A stretch of 64,000 bases of DNA from an uncultured Litoreibacter sp. (GTDB taxonomy: Bacteria > Pseudomonadota > Alphaproteobacteria > Rhodobacterales > Rhodobacteraceae), in the NCBI GenBank assembly GCA_947494435.1, contig CANLUY010000001.1, positions 1,106,001 to 1,170,000 on the forward strand. The letters run 5' to 3'. Positions 7,161 through 15,567 of this stretch are shown here, in pieces. The notes under the pieces were generated by a model that searched no databases, was not told where the DNA came from, and saw only the letters and a list, made by a program, of their open reading frames with translations. A program made the translations under genes and the position numbers. Within the stretch, counting starts at the first letter, position 1. Every line of letters begins with the position of its first letter.

Positions 7161-9032
7161 TCAGACACCTTTCCGTTGCTTGGATCGGGAGCTTTCCCAG
7201 TCCTCATGGGCCGCCTGAACTTTTGGGTTGTCTGTCACATGGGGTGTTCCGACCTCCCACCATGTGTGACCTTCCGTTGTCCAACCATCATAAGGATCAA
7301 CTGACATAACGATCACACTGGTCTTGTCTGCGGCTTTCGCACGCTTAAAGGCTTCACCAAATTCTGCTGGGTTAGACACTGTTTCGGCGATCGCCCCCAT
7401 AGATTTTGCATGTGCTTCAAAGTCGACGCCGAATGCCTCCGGCATTGTCGGTGTGTCGGAGATCAGGTTGTTGAAGCTTTCATTGCCAGTATTATTCTGC
7501 AGCTTGTTGATGACTGCAAAGCCGCCATTGTCCAAAACGCAGATAATCAGCTTTTTCTGGGTCAGAACGGAAGAATAGATGTCTGAATTCATCAGCAGAT
7601 ATGAGCCGTCACCGCAGAACACGATTGTGTCCTGTTGTCCTTCATTTTCTGTCTGTGCGATCCGCGCGCCCCAACCGCCCGCGATCTCATATCCCATGCA
7701 GGAGAAGCCGAATTCGACATCCACTGTGCCAATGCCAAGCGTGCGCCAATTCGCTGTTACTTCGGCTGGAAGGCCACCTGCAGCGGCGACAACACGGTCG
7801 TTAGGATCGCAAAGTTCGTTCACAACGCCAATGGCCTGCGCATAGGAATTAGGGCGATTACCGTAAGCCACATTGTCAGCAACATAGTCATCCCATTTCG
7901 CGCGTTCCGCTTGAGCTGTCTCCGTCCAGTCCGTCGGGGCGGTATAGGCTGCAATTCTGCGTGACAGTTCCCGCAGTCCAAGCTTTGCATCGCCAACGAC
8001 GGGCAAAGACATATGTTTACCGGCATCGTGGCGCGCTGCGTTCAGCGAGATAATCTGCGCGTCTTTCGCAAAGGCCGTCCAAGATCCGGTGGTGAAGTCC
8101 TGCAGTCTGCATCCAACGGATAGAATAACGTCGGCCTGCTCTGCGATTGTATTGGCGGAGTTAGAGCCTGTAACACCTACTGGTCCGATGTTGAGCGGGT
8201 GATCCGCCAGCAGGTTGGCGCGTCCGGCGATGGTTTCGATCACAGGGATGTTGTGGGTCTCCGCGAAAGCGGTCAATTCGTCCACGGCACCCGAGTATTG
8301 AACGCCGCCGCCGGCAATAATCACCGGACGGTTCGCGCTGGTAAGGCATTCGGTGGCGTCGGTAAGTTCTTCGTCATCGGGCAATTGCCGGCGGATACGG
8401 TGGGTCTTCTCTTCGAAAAACGATACAGGGTAATCGTAGGTCCAGCCTTGAACGTCTTGCGGAAGTCCGATGAAGGCAGGTCCACAATCTGCGGGGTCAA
8501 GCATGGTCGCCAAGGCGGCAGGCAGGGATTGAATAACTTGCGCTGGGTGTGTGATGCGGTCCCAATATCTGCTGACCGCCTTGAACGCATCGTTTACGCC
8601 AAGCGTCGGGTTGCCGAAATGTTCGAGTTGCTGAAGGACGGGGTCGGGCAGACGAGTCAGGAAAGCATCACCACAGAGCATCAACATCGGCAGCCTATTG
8701 GCATGGGCAAGGGCGGCTGAGGTCAACAGATTCGCAGTTCCAGGTCCTGCACTAGCTGTACAAAACATGAAGCGCTGGCGGAGGTGATATTTCGCGTACC
8801 CTGCTGCGGCGAAGCCCATGGATTGCTCATTCTGGCCGCGATAAAGAGGCAAGACATCTTTATGGTCGTAAAGTGCCTCGCCCAAACAAGTCACATTACC
8901 ATGGCCAAAAATGCCGAACCCGCCACCGCAAACCCGTGTCTTTTTCCCGTCAATAACGATGTATTGAGCGGCAAGATAACGGATGATGGCCTGCGCAGTT
9001 GTCAGACGGATCGTGTCGGTGGGTTGGCTCAT
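7161..9032 (-). CDS. iolD: 3D-(3,5/4)-trihydroxycyclohexane-1,2-dione hydrolase (ThDP enzyme)
   Basis: A 623-residue thiamine-diphosphate enzyme that opens the ring of trihydroxycyclohexanedione to give 5-deoxyglucuronate. The activating Glu lies in RGQNEQ (about residue 69), CTASAGPGTANL is the usual N-terminal loop, and the ThDP/Mg motif runs from GDG (474-476) to DN (501-502). A clear ribosome site, AAGGGAGA, precedes the ATG. It is the first gene of the leftward operon iolD-iolC-iolB2-iolJ and is divergent from the oxidoreductase operon, with the LacI-type palindrome between them. Confidence 0.9.
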   Translation of the reverse strand: MSQPTDTIRLTTAQAIIRYLAAQYIVIDGKKTRVCGGGFGIFGHGNVTCLGEALYDHKDVLPLYRGQNEQSMGFAAAGYAKYHLRQRFMFCTASAGPGTANLLTSAALAHANRLPMLMLCGDAFLTRLPDPVLQQLEHFGNPTLGVNDAFKAVSRYWDRITHPAQVIQSLPAALATMLDPADCGPAFIGLPQDVQGWTYDYPVSFFEEKTHRIRRQLPDDEELTDATECLTSANRPVIIAGGGVQYSGAVDELTAFAETHNIPVIETIAGRANLLADHPLNIGPVGVTGSNSANTIAEQADVILSVGCRLQDFTTGSWTAFAKDAQIISLNAARHDAGKHMSLPVVGDAKLGLRELSRRIAAYTAPTDWTETAQAERAKWDDYVADNVAYGNRPNSYAQAIGVVNELCDPNDRVVAAAGGLPAEVTANWRTLGIGTVDVEFGFSCMGYEIAGGWGARIAQTENEGQQDTIVFCGDGSYLLMNSDIYSSVLTQKKLIICVLDNGGFAVINKLQNNTGNESFNNLISDTPTMPEAFGVDFEAHAKSMGAIAETVSNPAEFGEAFKRAKAADKTSVIVMSVDPYDGWTTEGHTWWEVGTPHVTDNPKVQAAHEDWESSRSKQRKGV

Positions 9033-9111
9033 CTGCTGTCTCCCTTCGCAGAAAAGAATCGTTCAGGCTCGATTGCCCTATTGACCACAAGGCATAGTTG
9101 AAGATAGTCAT

Positions 9112-9129
9112 TTTGCAACCGGTTGCAAA
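9112..9129. promoter_or_regulatory. LacI-family operator in the divergent iolD / oxidoreductase promoter
   Basis: TTTGCAACCGGTTGCAAA is a perfect 18-bp palindrome with a central CG step, the standard form of a LacI/GalR-family operator. It lies 80 bases before iolD and 23 bases before the rightward oxidoreductase start, so one bound repressor could control both operons. A near copy is found upstream of the lacI-type gene at 13363-13380. Binding is inferred from sequence form and shared occurrence. Confidence 0.85.
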
Positions 9130-9151
9130 CTGTTTTTGGGAAGAGGCTCAA

Positions 9152-10246
9152 ATGGCCGAAATTGGCATAGGCATCATTGGCGGCGGATACATGGGCAAGG
9201 CGCATGCTGTTGCCATGTCCTCTGTTGCATCCATCTTTGGGACAAGATTGCGACCGCGCCTTGAGGTGGTCGCGGCTTCAAGTCAGGCGTCGGCGGAGCG
9301 TTACCGGCAGTCGTTTGGGTTTCGCAGGGCTGCCGTAGATTGGCGCGATCTGATTGAGGATCCGACAGTTGAAGCTATCGTCATTGCGTCCCCGCAAGAA
9401 ACGCATCGCCAAATCGCAGAAGCTGCATTTGCCCGAGGGTTGCATGTTCTTTGCGAAAAGCCACTTGGCGCCTCTGTCGCCGATAGCGAGGCCATGGCCG
9501 CCGCTGCAAAGGACAGCGGGTGCCGGAATATGGTTGGGTTCAACTACATCCGCACGCCGGCTTCGCAATATGCGCGCCAGCTGATTTCTGAAGGTCGGAT
9601 TGGTGAGGTCACGTATTTCCGTGGTGAGCATACAGAAGATTTCGATGCGGATCCCGACGGTCCAGCAACATGGCGCAGCCAAGGTATCTCAAACGGCACA
9701 ATGGGCGACCTCGCCCCTCATATGATCAACGCTGCGCATGGTCTGATCGGACCGATTTCGTCTCTTATCGCGGAGGTCGAGACGGTTCATGCGGATCGCG
9801 GCGGCGTGAAGGTTACGAATGATGATCAAGCCCAAATGATGTGCCGGTTCGAGAACGGAGTCATGGGTCATTTGTTCTTCAGCCGTGCCGCGACCGGGCG
9901 GAAGATGGGCTATGCTTATGAGGTGCATGGCACCCGTGGGGCGATCAGATTTGATCAAGAAGATCAAAACGCACTTTGGCTGTATTTGGCTGAAGGTCCC
10001 GAAGCTGAAAGAGGGTTCCGCAAGATCCTGACGGGCCCCGCACATCCTGACTATTTGCCATTCTGCCAAGGTCCCGGTCATGGCACGGGGTACCAAGATC
10101 AGATCATTATCGAGGCGAAGGATTTTCTTGAGGCGATCGACACTGGGGAAGATATTTGGCCGACCTTCGAAGAAGGCCTGAGGGTTAACAAAACTGTCTA
10201 TGCGGCACTGGAATCCAGCAAGCAGAAGACTTGGATCAACGTCTAA
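9152..10246 (+). CDS. Gfo/Idh/MocA family oxidoreductase
   Basis: A 364-residue NAD(P)-dependent sugar or inositol dehydrogenase. The Rossmann motif GGGYMGKAHA is near residue 10, LHVLCEKPLGASV holds the family EKP motif, and LAPHMINAAHGLIG supplies the catalytic His region. ATG 9152 follows AAGAGG at a five-base gap; an earlier in-frame start would put the operator inside the coding region. First gene of an operon with iolE and another family member. It probably interconverts inositol isomers or a keto-inositol, but the substrate is unknown. Confidence 0.85.
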   Translation: MAEIGIGIIGGGYMGKAHAVAMSSVASIFGTRLRPRLEVVAASSQASAERYRQSFGFRRAAVDWRDLIEDPTVEAIVIASPQETHRQIAEAAFARGLHVLCEKPLGASVADSEAMAAAAKDSGCRNMVGFNYIRTPASQYARQLISEGRIGEVTYFRGEHTEDFDADPDGPATWRSQGISNGTMGDLAPHMINAAHGLIGPISSLIAEVETVHADRGGVKVTNDDQAQMMCRFENGVMGHLFFSRAATGRKMGYAYEVHGTRGAIRFDQEDQNALWLYLAEGPEAERGFRKILTGPAHPDYLPFCQGPGHGTGYQDQIIIEAKDFLEAIDTGEDIWPTFEEGLRVNKTVYAALESSKQKTWINV

Positions 10247-10262
10247 TCGAAAGAGACGCGCT

Positions 10263-11150
10263 ATGATTAAGATTGGCAACGCGCCCTGTTCTTGGGGTGT
10301 AGAATTTGCGGATGACACCCGCAATCCAACATGGAAATCCGTTCTGAAAGAGAACGCTGATGCTGGTTATAAGGGTATCGAGCTTGGGCCGGTCGGTTTT
10401 ATGCCGGAGGACCCACCGATTCTGGCAGAAGAGCTAGAGAAAAACGACCAAACCTTGATTGGCGGCGTTGTGTTTCGCGCGTTTCATGACGCTGATCAAT
10501 GGGACGACGTTTTGGATGGGGCAACGCGGACCTGTAAGGCATTGGTCGCGCACGGTGCTGAGCACCTTGTCCTAATCGACTCTATTTCGCCGCGTCGTGC
10601 TCCTACTGCAGGGCGCGCGGATGAGGCGGAGCAGATGGATAATGCTGAGTGGTCGGCGTTTCGCGACCGCATCGCAACTGTCGCCAAAATGGGTACTGAA
10701 GAGTATGGTTTGACAGTTGGCATGCACGCTCATGCAGGCGGTTTCATCGACTTTGAGCCTGAGTTGGAAAGACTGCTTGATGAAGTGGATGAAAGCATCA
10801 TGAAAATCTGCTTTGACACCGGCCACCACTCCTATGCAGGCTTCGACCCCGTGGCCTTCATGAAGCGCCATATCGACCGTATCAGCTACATGCATTTCAA
10901 GGATATCGACCCTGTTGTGAAAGCAAAAGTTGTCGCCAATCGGACCAATTTTTACGATGCTTGCGGACAGGGCATTTTCTGCAATCTGGGTGACGGCGAC
11001 GTGGACTTTCCCGCAGTGCGTCAGGTGCTTCTGGACAATGGGTTCGAAGGCTGGTGCACGGTTGAACAAGACTGTGATCCGCTGCTTGATCCCGACCCGC
11101 TTGGCGATGCCAAGACGAACCGCACATACCTGCAATCCATTGGCTTTTGA
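10263..11150 (+). CDS. iolE: inosose dehydratase
   Basis: A 295-residue TIM-barrel protein of the AP-endonuclease-2/xylose-isomerase-like family. It would dehydrate 2-keto-myo-inositol to trihydroxycyclohexanedione, using Mn or Co. Visible family segments are IGNAPCSWGVEFADD at the N-terminus, GMHAHAGGFIDFEPELERLLDE, KICFDTGHHSYAGFDP and ISYMHFKDIDP. ATG 10263 was preferred to an upstream in-frame start that would overlap the preceding gene by over 40 bases. Its product is the substrate of the divergently encoded IolD, so the two operons together cover successive steps. Confidence 0.9.
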   Translation: MIKIGNAPCSWGVEFADDTRNPTWKSVLKENADAGYKGIELGPVGFMPEDPPILAEELEKNDQTLIGGVVFRAFHDADQWDDVLDGATRTCKALVAHGAEHLVLIDSISPRRAPTAGRADEAEQMDNAEWSAFRDRIATVAKMGTEEYGLTVGMHAHAGGFIDFEPELERLLDEVDESIMKICFDTGHHSYAGFDPVAFMKRHIDRISYMHFKDIDPVVKAKVVANRTNFYDACGQGIFCNLGDGDVDFPAVRQVLLDNGFEGWCTVEQDCDPLLDPDPLGDAKTNRTYLQSIGF

Positions 11151-11159
11151 GGCACTGAC

Positions 11160-12317
11160 ATGACACGTTTGAACTGGGGAATGATTGGCGGCGGTGAAGG
11201 ATCGCAAATTGGTCCTGCACATCGTCTTGGCGCTGGTCTTGATGGCGAATTTTCAATGGTTGCAGGGGCTTTGGACCATAATCCCGACGCGGGTCGCGAT
11301 TATGCGCAACGCTTGGGCATTGCTGCTGATCGTGCTTACGGCGATTGGCGCGAAATGCTAGCGGGTGAAACCAGACGCGAAGATCGGGTCGATCTCGTGA
11401 CTGTGGCTACGCCCAACGCGACGCATTTTGAGATCACCAAAGCGTTCCTCGAAAACGGCTTTCATGTGCTTTGCGAAAAGCCCATGACGATGACCGTCGA
11501 AGAGGGGGAAGAGATCGTCAAAATTGCCGCGGCTTCTGGGAAAACCTGCGCCGTAAATTATGGCTATTCCGGCTATTCCTTGGTCCGTCATATGCGCGCA
11601 ATGATCGCGCGGGGAGATCTTGGGGCGGTGCGTGTTGTGGTCGCGGAATTCTCTCACGGGCATCATGCGGATGCGGCCCAAGCTGACAATCCACGCATTC
11701 GTTGGCGCTATGATCCCACGCAAATGGGGGCGTCCGCACAGTTTGCAGATTGTGGTATACACGCGATGCATATGGCGTCCTTTGTGACGGGTCAGGAAGT
11801 CGAAAAGCTCTCGGCTGACTTCGCCTCAACAATTTCCAGCCGAGAGCTGGAAGACGATGCGATGGTGAACTTCCGGATGAATGGTGGCGCTGTTGGAAGG
11901 CTTTGGACTAGTGCGGTTGCCGTTGGTCGGATGCATGGTTTGACCATTCAGGTTTTCGGCGAAAATGGCGGACTGCGATGGGCGCAAGAACAGCCGAACC
12001 AACTGTATTGGACGCCAACCAATGGGCGTGTTCAAGTTATCGAACGGGGCGAAGCTAATCTGTCACCTGAGGCGGATCGCGCTACGCGTGTCACCATCGG
12101 TCACGCGGAAGGTATGCCGCTCGCATTTGCAAATATCTACTCGGATTTGGCCGAGGTGATCCGTGCCGAGAAGGACGGCCGAAGCCCTGATCCTGCTGCA
12201 TCCCATTACCCAAAGGCAGTGGACGGGTTGCGGTCGATGGCGGCTGTTCACGCGTGCGTGGCATCCGCCAAAAAAGATGGCGAATGGGTTAACGCGGTAC
12301 CTGCTTCGTTAAAGTGA
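11160..12317 (+). CDS. Gfo/Idh/MocA family oxidoreductase
   Basis: A 385-residue member with the N-terminal motif GGGEGSQIGPAHRLGA, VATPNATHFEITKAFLENGFHVLCEKPMTM, and a catalytic region FADCGIHAMHMASFVTG. The long N-terminal GEGSQIGPAHR form resembles dehydrogenases that act on levoglucosan, scyllo-inositol or related cyclic polyols rather than classical IolG. It is last in the rightward operon, nine bases after iolE, and its final nine bases overlap the end of the converging lacI-type gene. The exact substrate cannot be read from sequence. Confidence 0.85.
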   Translation: MTRLNWGMIGGGEGSQIGPAHRLGAGLDGEFSMVAGALDHNPDAGRDYAQRLGIAADRAYGDWREMLAGETRREDRVDLVTVATPNATHFEITKAFLENGFHVLCEKPMTMTVEEGEEIVKIAAASGKTCAVNYGYSGYSLVRHMRAMIARGDLGAVRVVVAEFSHGHHADAAQADNPRIRWRYDPTQMGASAQFADCGIHAMHMASFVTGQEVEKLSADFASTISSRELEDDAMVNFRMNGGAVGRLWTSAVAVGRMHGLTIQVFGENGGLRWAQEQPNQLYWTPTNGRVQVIERGEANLSPEADRATRVTIGHAEGMPLAFANIYSDLAEVIRAEKDGRSPDPAASHYPKAVDGLRSMAAVHACVASAKKDGEWVNAVPASLK

Positions 12318-13313
12318 CGATGCAGCTCTAAGCGTTTCCCTTTCAACGATGTGACAGGGAAACAGCCGCGCTTCAGGATAGCGGTCGGGGTCATCCAGCA
12401 TGGCCACGACCAGCTCAATTGAAGATGAAATGATCTGCTGAATTGGCTGATGGATGGTTGTGAGCCCGATGTTGTTCCAACCCGCCATTTCCATGTCGTT
12501 CAAACCGATCAGTCCGATATCGTCGGGCGTTTTGAGCCCTGCAGAACTCACTGCACTCAACGCACCGATGGACAGAACATCATCACCACAAAAATATGCG
12601 TCCGCGGGGCCGCTGTGAATTAAACGCATCATCTCTTTTCGACCCGCCTCAAAGCTATAGCCCTCAGCGAAGCTGTGCGTAAATTGGATGCCAATGCTGT
12701 CTTTGACTACTTCCAAAAACCCCGCAAGCCTGTCTTGCGTGGAGGTCGCAGCCTCGGGTCCGCCCATGAAAGCCAAATTTTTATAGTTGCGGTCAAGCAG
12801 GCTTCTTGCTGCCATCCTGCCGCATTCAACATTGTCAATTCCAACAACGTGGACATCCGGGCTGGTGGTATGACGGCCAAAGGAATTTACAACAGGAACG
12901 CCCGCATCACGAAACGATTTCGCAAAGCTCGGTGGCAAAGTGGAGGACGCGACAATCACGCCATCGACAGAATACTGGCGGAGCAACTGCAGCGCGTGAT
13001 CGCGATCCTTTTGCTGAGAGAGGTTCACCAAGAGCGGGCGAAGACCGCGTTCCTGCAAACCTTTGGTGAACAGATCAAAAACTTCGAGGAAGATCGGGTT
13101 ATGGAAATTATCGCTCACCAGACCAATCAATTTTGTGCGTCCCGTCGTGAGTGAGGATGCGAGCGCATTGGGACGATACCCGAGTTCCGTCGCCGCCTTT
13201 TGAACTTTCTTGCGCGTTTTCTCGGAAACAGATGCACCTTCGGTGAAGGTGCGTGACACAGCTGATCGCGATACACCTGCACGCAAGGCGACGTCTTTAA
13301 GTGTAATTGCCAT
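12309..13313 (-). CDS. LacI-family transcriptional regulator
   Basis: A 334-residue repressor. The N-terminal helix-turn-helix and hinge read LKDVALRAGVSRSAVSRTFTEG, followed by VSEKTRKKV and LGYRPNALASSLTTG. The rest is a periplasmic-binding-protein-like effector domain with LIGLVSDNFHNPIF and DDIGLIGLNDMEMAGW. ATG 13313 was chosen over a TTG one codon earlier. It is divergent from the small membrane gene at 13417. A near-palindromic operator lies 50-67 bases upstream of it, matching the site between iolD and the oxidoreductase, so it probably represses the island and itself. The effector is likely an inositol intermediate (inference). Confidence 0.9.
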   Translation of the reverse strand: MAITLKDVALRAGVSRSAVSRTFTEGASVSEKTRKKVQKAATELGYRPNALASSLTTGRTKLIGLVSDNFHNPIFLEVFDLFTKGLQERGLRPLLVNLSQQKDRDHALQLLRQYSVDGVIVASSTLPPSFAKSFRDAGVPVVNSFGRHTTSPDVHVVGIDNVECGRMAARSLLDRNYKNLAFMGGPEAATSTQDRLAGFLEVVKDSIGIQFTHSFAEGYSFEAGRKEMMRLIHSGPADAYFCGDDVLSIGALSAVSSAGLKTPDDIGLIGLNDMEMAGWNNIGLTTIHQPIQQIISSSIELVVAMLDDPDRYPEARLFPCHIVERETLRAASSL

Positions 13314-13362
13314 CAATCATCCGCCCACTTTTGCAACGCTAATTCCAGCTAAATTGCAAAAC

Positions 13363-13380
13363 CTTGCAACCAGTTGCAAG
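13363..13380. promoter_or_regulatory. LacI-family operator upstream of the regulator gene
   Basis: CTTGCAACCAGTTGCAAG is an 18-bp palindrome with one mismatch at the centre. It matches the palindrome at 9112-9129 at 15 of 18 positions, including the whole TTGCAACC / GTTGCAA core. Further TTGCAA half-sites occur at 13330-13336 and 13354-13359. The location before the repressor start supports autoregulation. Confidence 0.8.
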
Positions 13381-13416
13381 CTAGGCACCATCTGTTTTTT
13401 CAGATAACGCAGTGAC

Positions 13417-13803
13417 ATGCTCTACGCGGAAGACAGTTTCTTTACCCTTAGCATGGGGGGCAGGGTCGCCCTTGGTGTGCTCTCTGTCACTTTGGCAATC
13501 GCTTGCCTTTGGTTTGTCTATTGGATCGTCGAAGGTACGGGACGCCTTGTAAGGGCACTCATCGCTATAGCTGTGCTCTATTTGTTTGTCTGGGTATCGC
13601 CTCAGATCTACTACCTCCTATACCTTGTCATAATTGATGACCTGCCATTGCAATGGGTTGTTCAAGCTCCGCCGAACTGGCGAAAAATGCTCGCCCTTAT
13701 TACCTTTACAGAGCGCGCGACCTTAACCGAACACAGTCAAGGTTTGTTATTTTGGGGCTTGATCTTGACTGCCCTTTTGCGACGTCGACCGAAAGGGGAA
13801 TGA
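13417..13803 (+). CDS. small membrane protein of unknown function
   Basis: A 128-residue protein with hydrophobic segments at about residues 18-38, 45-72 and 108-121, so probably three membrane passes, ending in the basic tail RRRPKGE. No characterised family is recognised. It is followed after seven bases by a glycosyltransferase gene and probably starts the polysaccharide gene group. No strong ribosome site precedes the ATG; a small dyad with a T6 loop lies at 13390-13405. Confidence 0.6.
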   Translation: MLYAEDSFFTLSMGGRVALGVLSVTLAIACLWFVYWIVEGTGRLVRALIAIAVLYLFVWVSPQIYYLLYLVIIDDLPLQWVVQAPPNWRKMLALITFTERATLTEHSQGLLFWGLILTALLRRRPKGE

Positions 13804-13810
13804 GGGCGCA

Positions 13811-14848
13811 ATGGAACCGTCACCCGAAGTATATATCACAAATTTCAACCGTAATTTCACGGGCGTTTCAGCAACTATTGCGGGTCTCGTTCCCGTTCAG
13901 GCTTTTGACCTGAGATTGGTTGGAGAAGCATTGTCAAATTGTCCGGTCCCACTGACAAAGCGCCAGGCCATGTCACTGAGTGCTAGGGCTCCGGATGACA
14001 GGCCATTTGGCATCTGGCATGTTCGGCGAAACACGGAAATGCGCACCGCTCTATGGGTTCGGGATGTCCTGCGCAGGCCAGTACGATTGGTGTTCACAAG
14101 TGCTGCGCAACGCCGCCATTCCGCCTTCCCAAGATGGCTCATCTCTAAAATGGACGCGGTGATTGCAACAACCGATGAGGCGGCGAACTATGTTCCCAAT
14201 GCATGGGCCGTGGTGCCGCACGGCGTAGATACCCGGCGGTTCACACCAGCCGATAACCGGCAAGCGGCATGGGCTGCTCTTGGATATGGGGGCGCGCGCG
14301 GGGTTGCTGCTATTGGTCGGGTCAGACCAGAAAAGGGAACTGATCGTTTCGTAGATGCAATGTTGCACGTCCTTCCAAAGCAACAGGATGTCACTGCGTT
14401 GGTGATTGGAAAGGCCGGGAAAGGCGATCAGGCATTTCTTGACAGTCTAAAGGCCAAAGTTGCGCAATCAGGCCTATCCGACCGTCTGCTATTTGTTGGT
14501 GAACTTGAGGGTAGAAAAATGCCAGATGTGATCCGTGCCTTGAGCCTTCTCTGTCCGCTGCCGCGATATGAAGGCTACGGCATGACCCCTTTGGAGGGCA
14601 TGTCATCCGGAGTTCCGTTTGTTGGGACAGATGTTGGGTACTTTCAGCAATTCTCCTCTAACGGTCAGGCAGGTCTGATCGTCGATCCGGCGCAGGCCGG
14701 TCCGGCGGTTGCTGCGCTACTTGGCAATCCTGACCTGCTCGCAAAGATGTCGAAGAATGCCCGGAGTATTGCCCGTGATCGTTATGCGATTGAGCAAGAG
14801 GCAGACGGCATCGCCCGTGTCTATGAGCAACTTTGGAGCAGTGCATGA
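13811..14848 (+). CDS. glycosyltransferase, GT4/GT1-like (LpcC-like)
   Basis: A 345-residue GT-B glycosyltransferase. The C-terminal donor domain has VAAIGRVRPEKGTDRF, an E-x7-E motif in YEGYGMTPLEGMSSG, and VPFVGTDVGY; the centre has VPHGVDTRRFTP. The layout resembles the lipopolysaccharide core mannosyltransferase LpcC of rhizobia, from memory of the family. GAGGG precedes the ATG. The stop overlaps the next glycosyltransferase start (ATGA). It likely adds a sugar to LPS core or a surface glycan at the cytoplasmic face of the inner membrane. Confidence 0.82.
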   Translation: MEPSPEVYITNFNRNFTGVSATIAGLVPVQAFDLRLVGEALSNCPVPLTKRQAMSLSARAPDDRPFGIWHVRRNTEMRTALWVRDVLRRPVRLVFTSAAQRRHSAFPRWLISKMDAVIATTDEAANYVPNAWAVVPHGVDTRRFTPADNRQAAWAALGYGGARGVAAIGRVRPEKGTDRFVDAMLHVLPKQQDVTALVIGKAGKGDQAFLDSLKAKVAQSGLSDRLLFVGELEGRKMPDVIRALSLLCPLPRYEGYGMTPLEGMSSGVPFVGTDVGYFQQFSSNGQAGLIVDPAQAGPAVAALLGNPDLLAKMSKNARSIARDRYAIEQEADGIARVYEQLWSSA

Positions 14849-15567
14849 TCAAGACATTCGTTGTGCATTTGGCGCGAGCCGCTAAGCGCCGCGCCCAAGT
14901 AGATCATATTCTAAGCGCTACGCCTGACGCTCGCGTTCTTGCTGCCTGTGATGGATCACGGCTGTCACAGCAAGAGCTTGCGGATATCTACCCCGGCAAG
15001 ACTCTATTTAGACCGCGATATCCGTTTCCGCTAAGCGTGGGTGAGGTCGGGTGTTTTGAAAGCCATAAGTCTGCATGGCGGGCCATCGTTGAAGAAGACC
15101 TAAATGGCGCACTTATCATCGAGGATGATGTGCAGATCGATCCAACAGAGTTTGTGCCTGCCCTCGCGCTGGCACAAGAGAACTTGGATCATTGGGGCTA
15201 CACTCAGTTTCAGGTGCGCAACGTCAAAGGGGATGTGGCCGAAGTTGCAAAACGCGGTCGTTTTCGTCTTTTAAGGCCTCAACTCATACCGCTTCGTACT
15301 TCGGCACAGCTGGTAAGCCGTGCGACTGCATCGAAGCTTTTGGCTCTGAGTGGCGAAATTGATCGTCCTGTTGATGCGTTTTTGCAAATGCGGTGGGCTA
15401 CCAAGGTGGAAGTCACATGCGTTGTTCCTTCAGGCGTATCTGACCGAACAGTTGAGACTGGCGGGAGCACCCTTTCAAACAAGCGTGGACTTTTCGATGA
15501 GGTGAAAGCCAGCATCCCAAGATTAGTCTACCGTCGCGCCATCCGAAAATTGTCTGAGCGCACTTAG
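14845..15567 (+). CDS. glycosyltransferase family 25 (LPS biosynthesis type)
   Basis: A 240-residue protein of the Glyco_transf_25 family. The N-terminus KTFVVHLARAAKRRAQVDHIL is the family opening, ...GEVGCFESHKSAWRAI follows, and GALIIEDDVQID contains the acidic EDD metal-binding motif. Members transfer galactose or glucose to LPS outer core or lipooligosaccharide. ATG 14845 overlaps the previous stop, indicating translational coupling; an in-frame ATG four codons earlier is less likely. The stop overlaps the end of the converging ABC-glycosyltransferase gene by four bases. Confidence 0.82.
   Translation: MIKTFVVHLARAAKRRAQVDHILSATPDARVLAACDGSRLSQQELADIYPGKTLFRPRYPFPLSVGEVGCFESHKSAWRAIVEEDLNGALIIEDDVQIDPTEFVPALALAQENLDHWGYTQFQVRNVKGDVAEVAKRGRFRLLRPQLIPLRTSAQLVSRATASKLLALSGEIDRPVDAFLQMRWATKVEVTCVVPSGVSDRTVETGGSTLSNKRGLFDEVKASIPRLVYRRAIRKLSERT

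Noticed and set aside
9689-10324. 211-residue open frame opposite the oxidoreductase gene
   Set aside because: Shadow of a conserved gene; no motifs.
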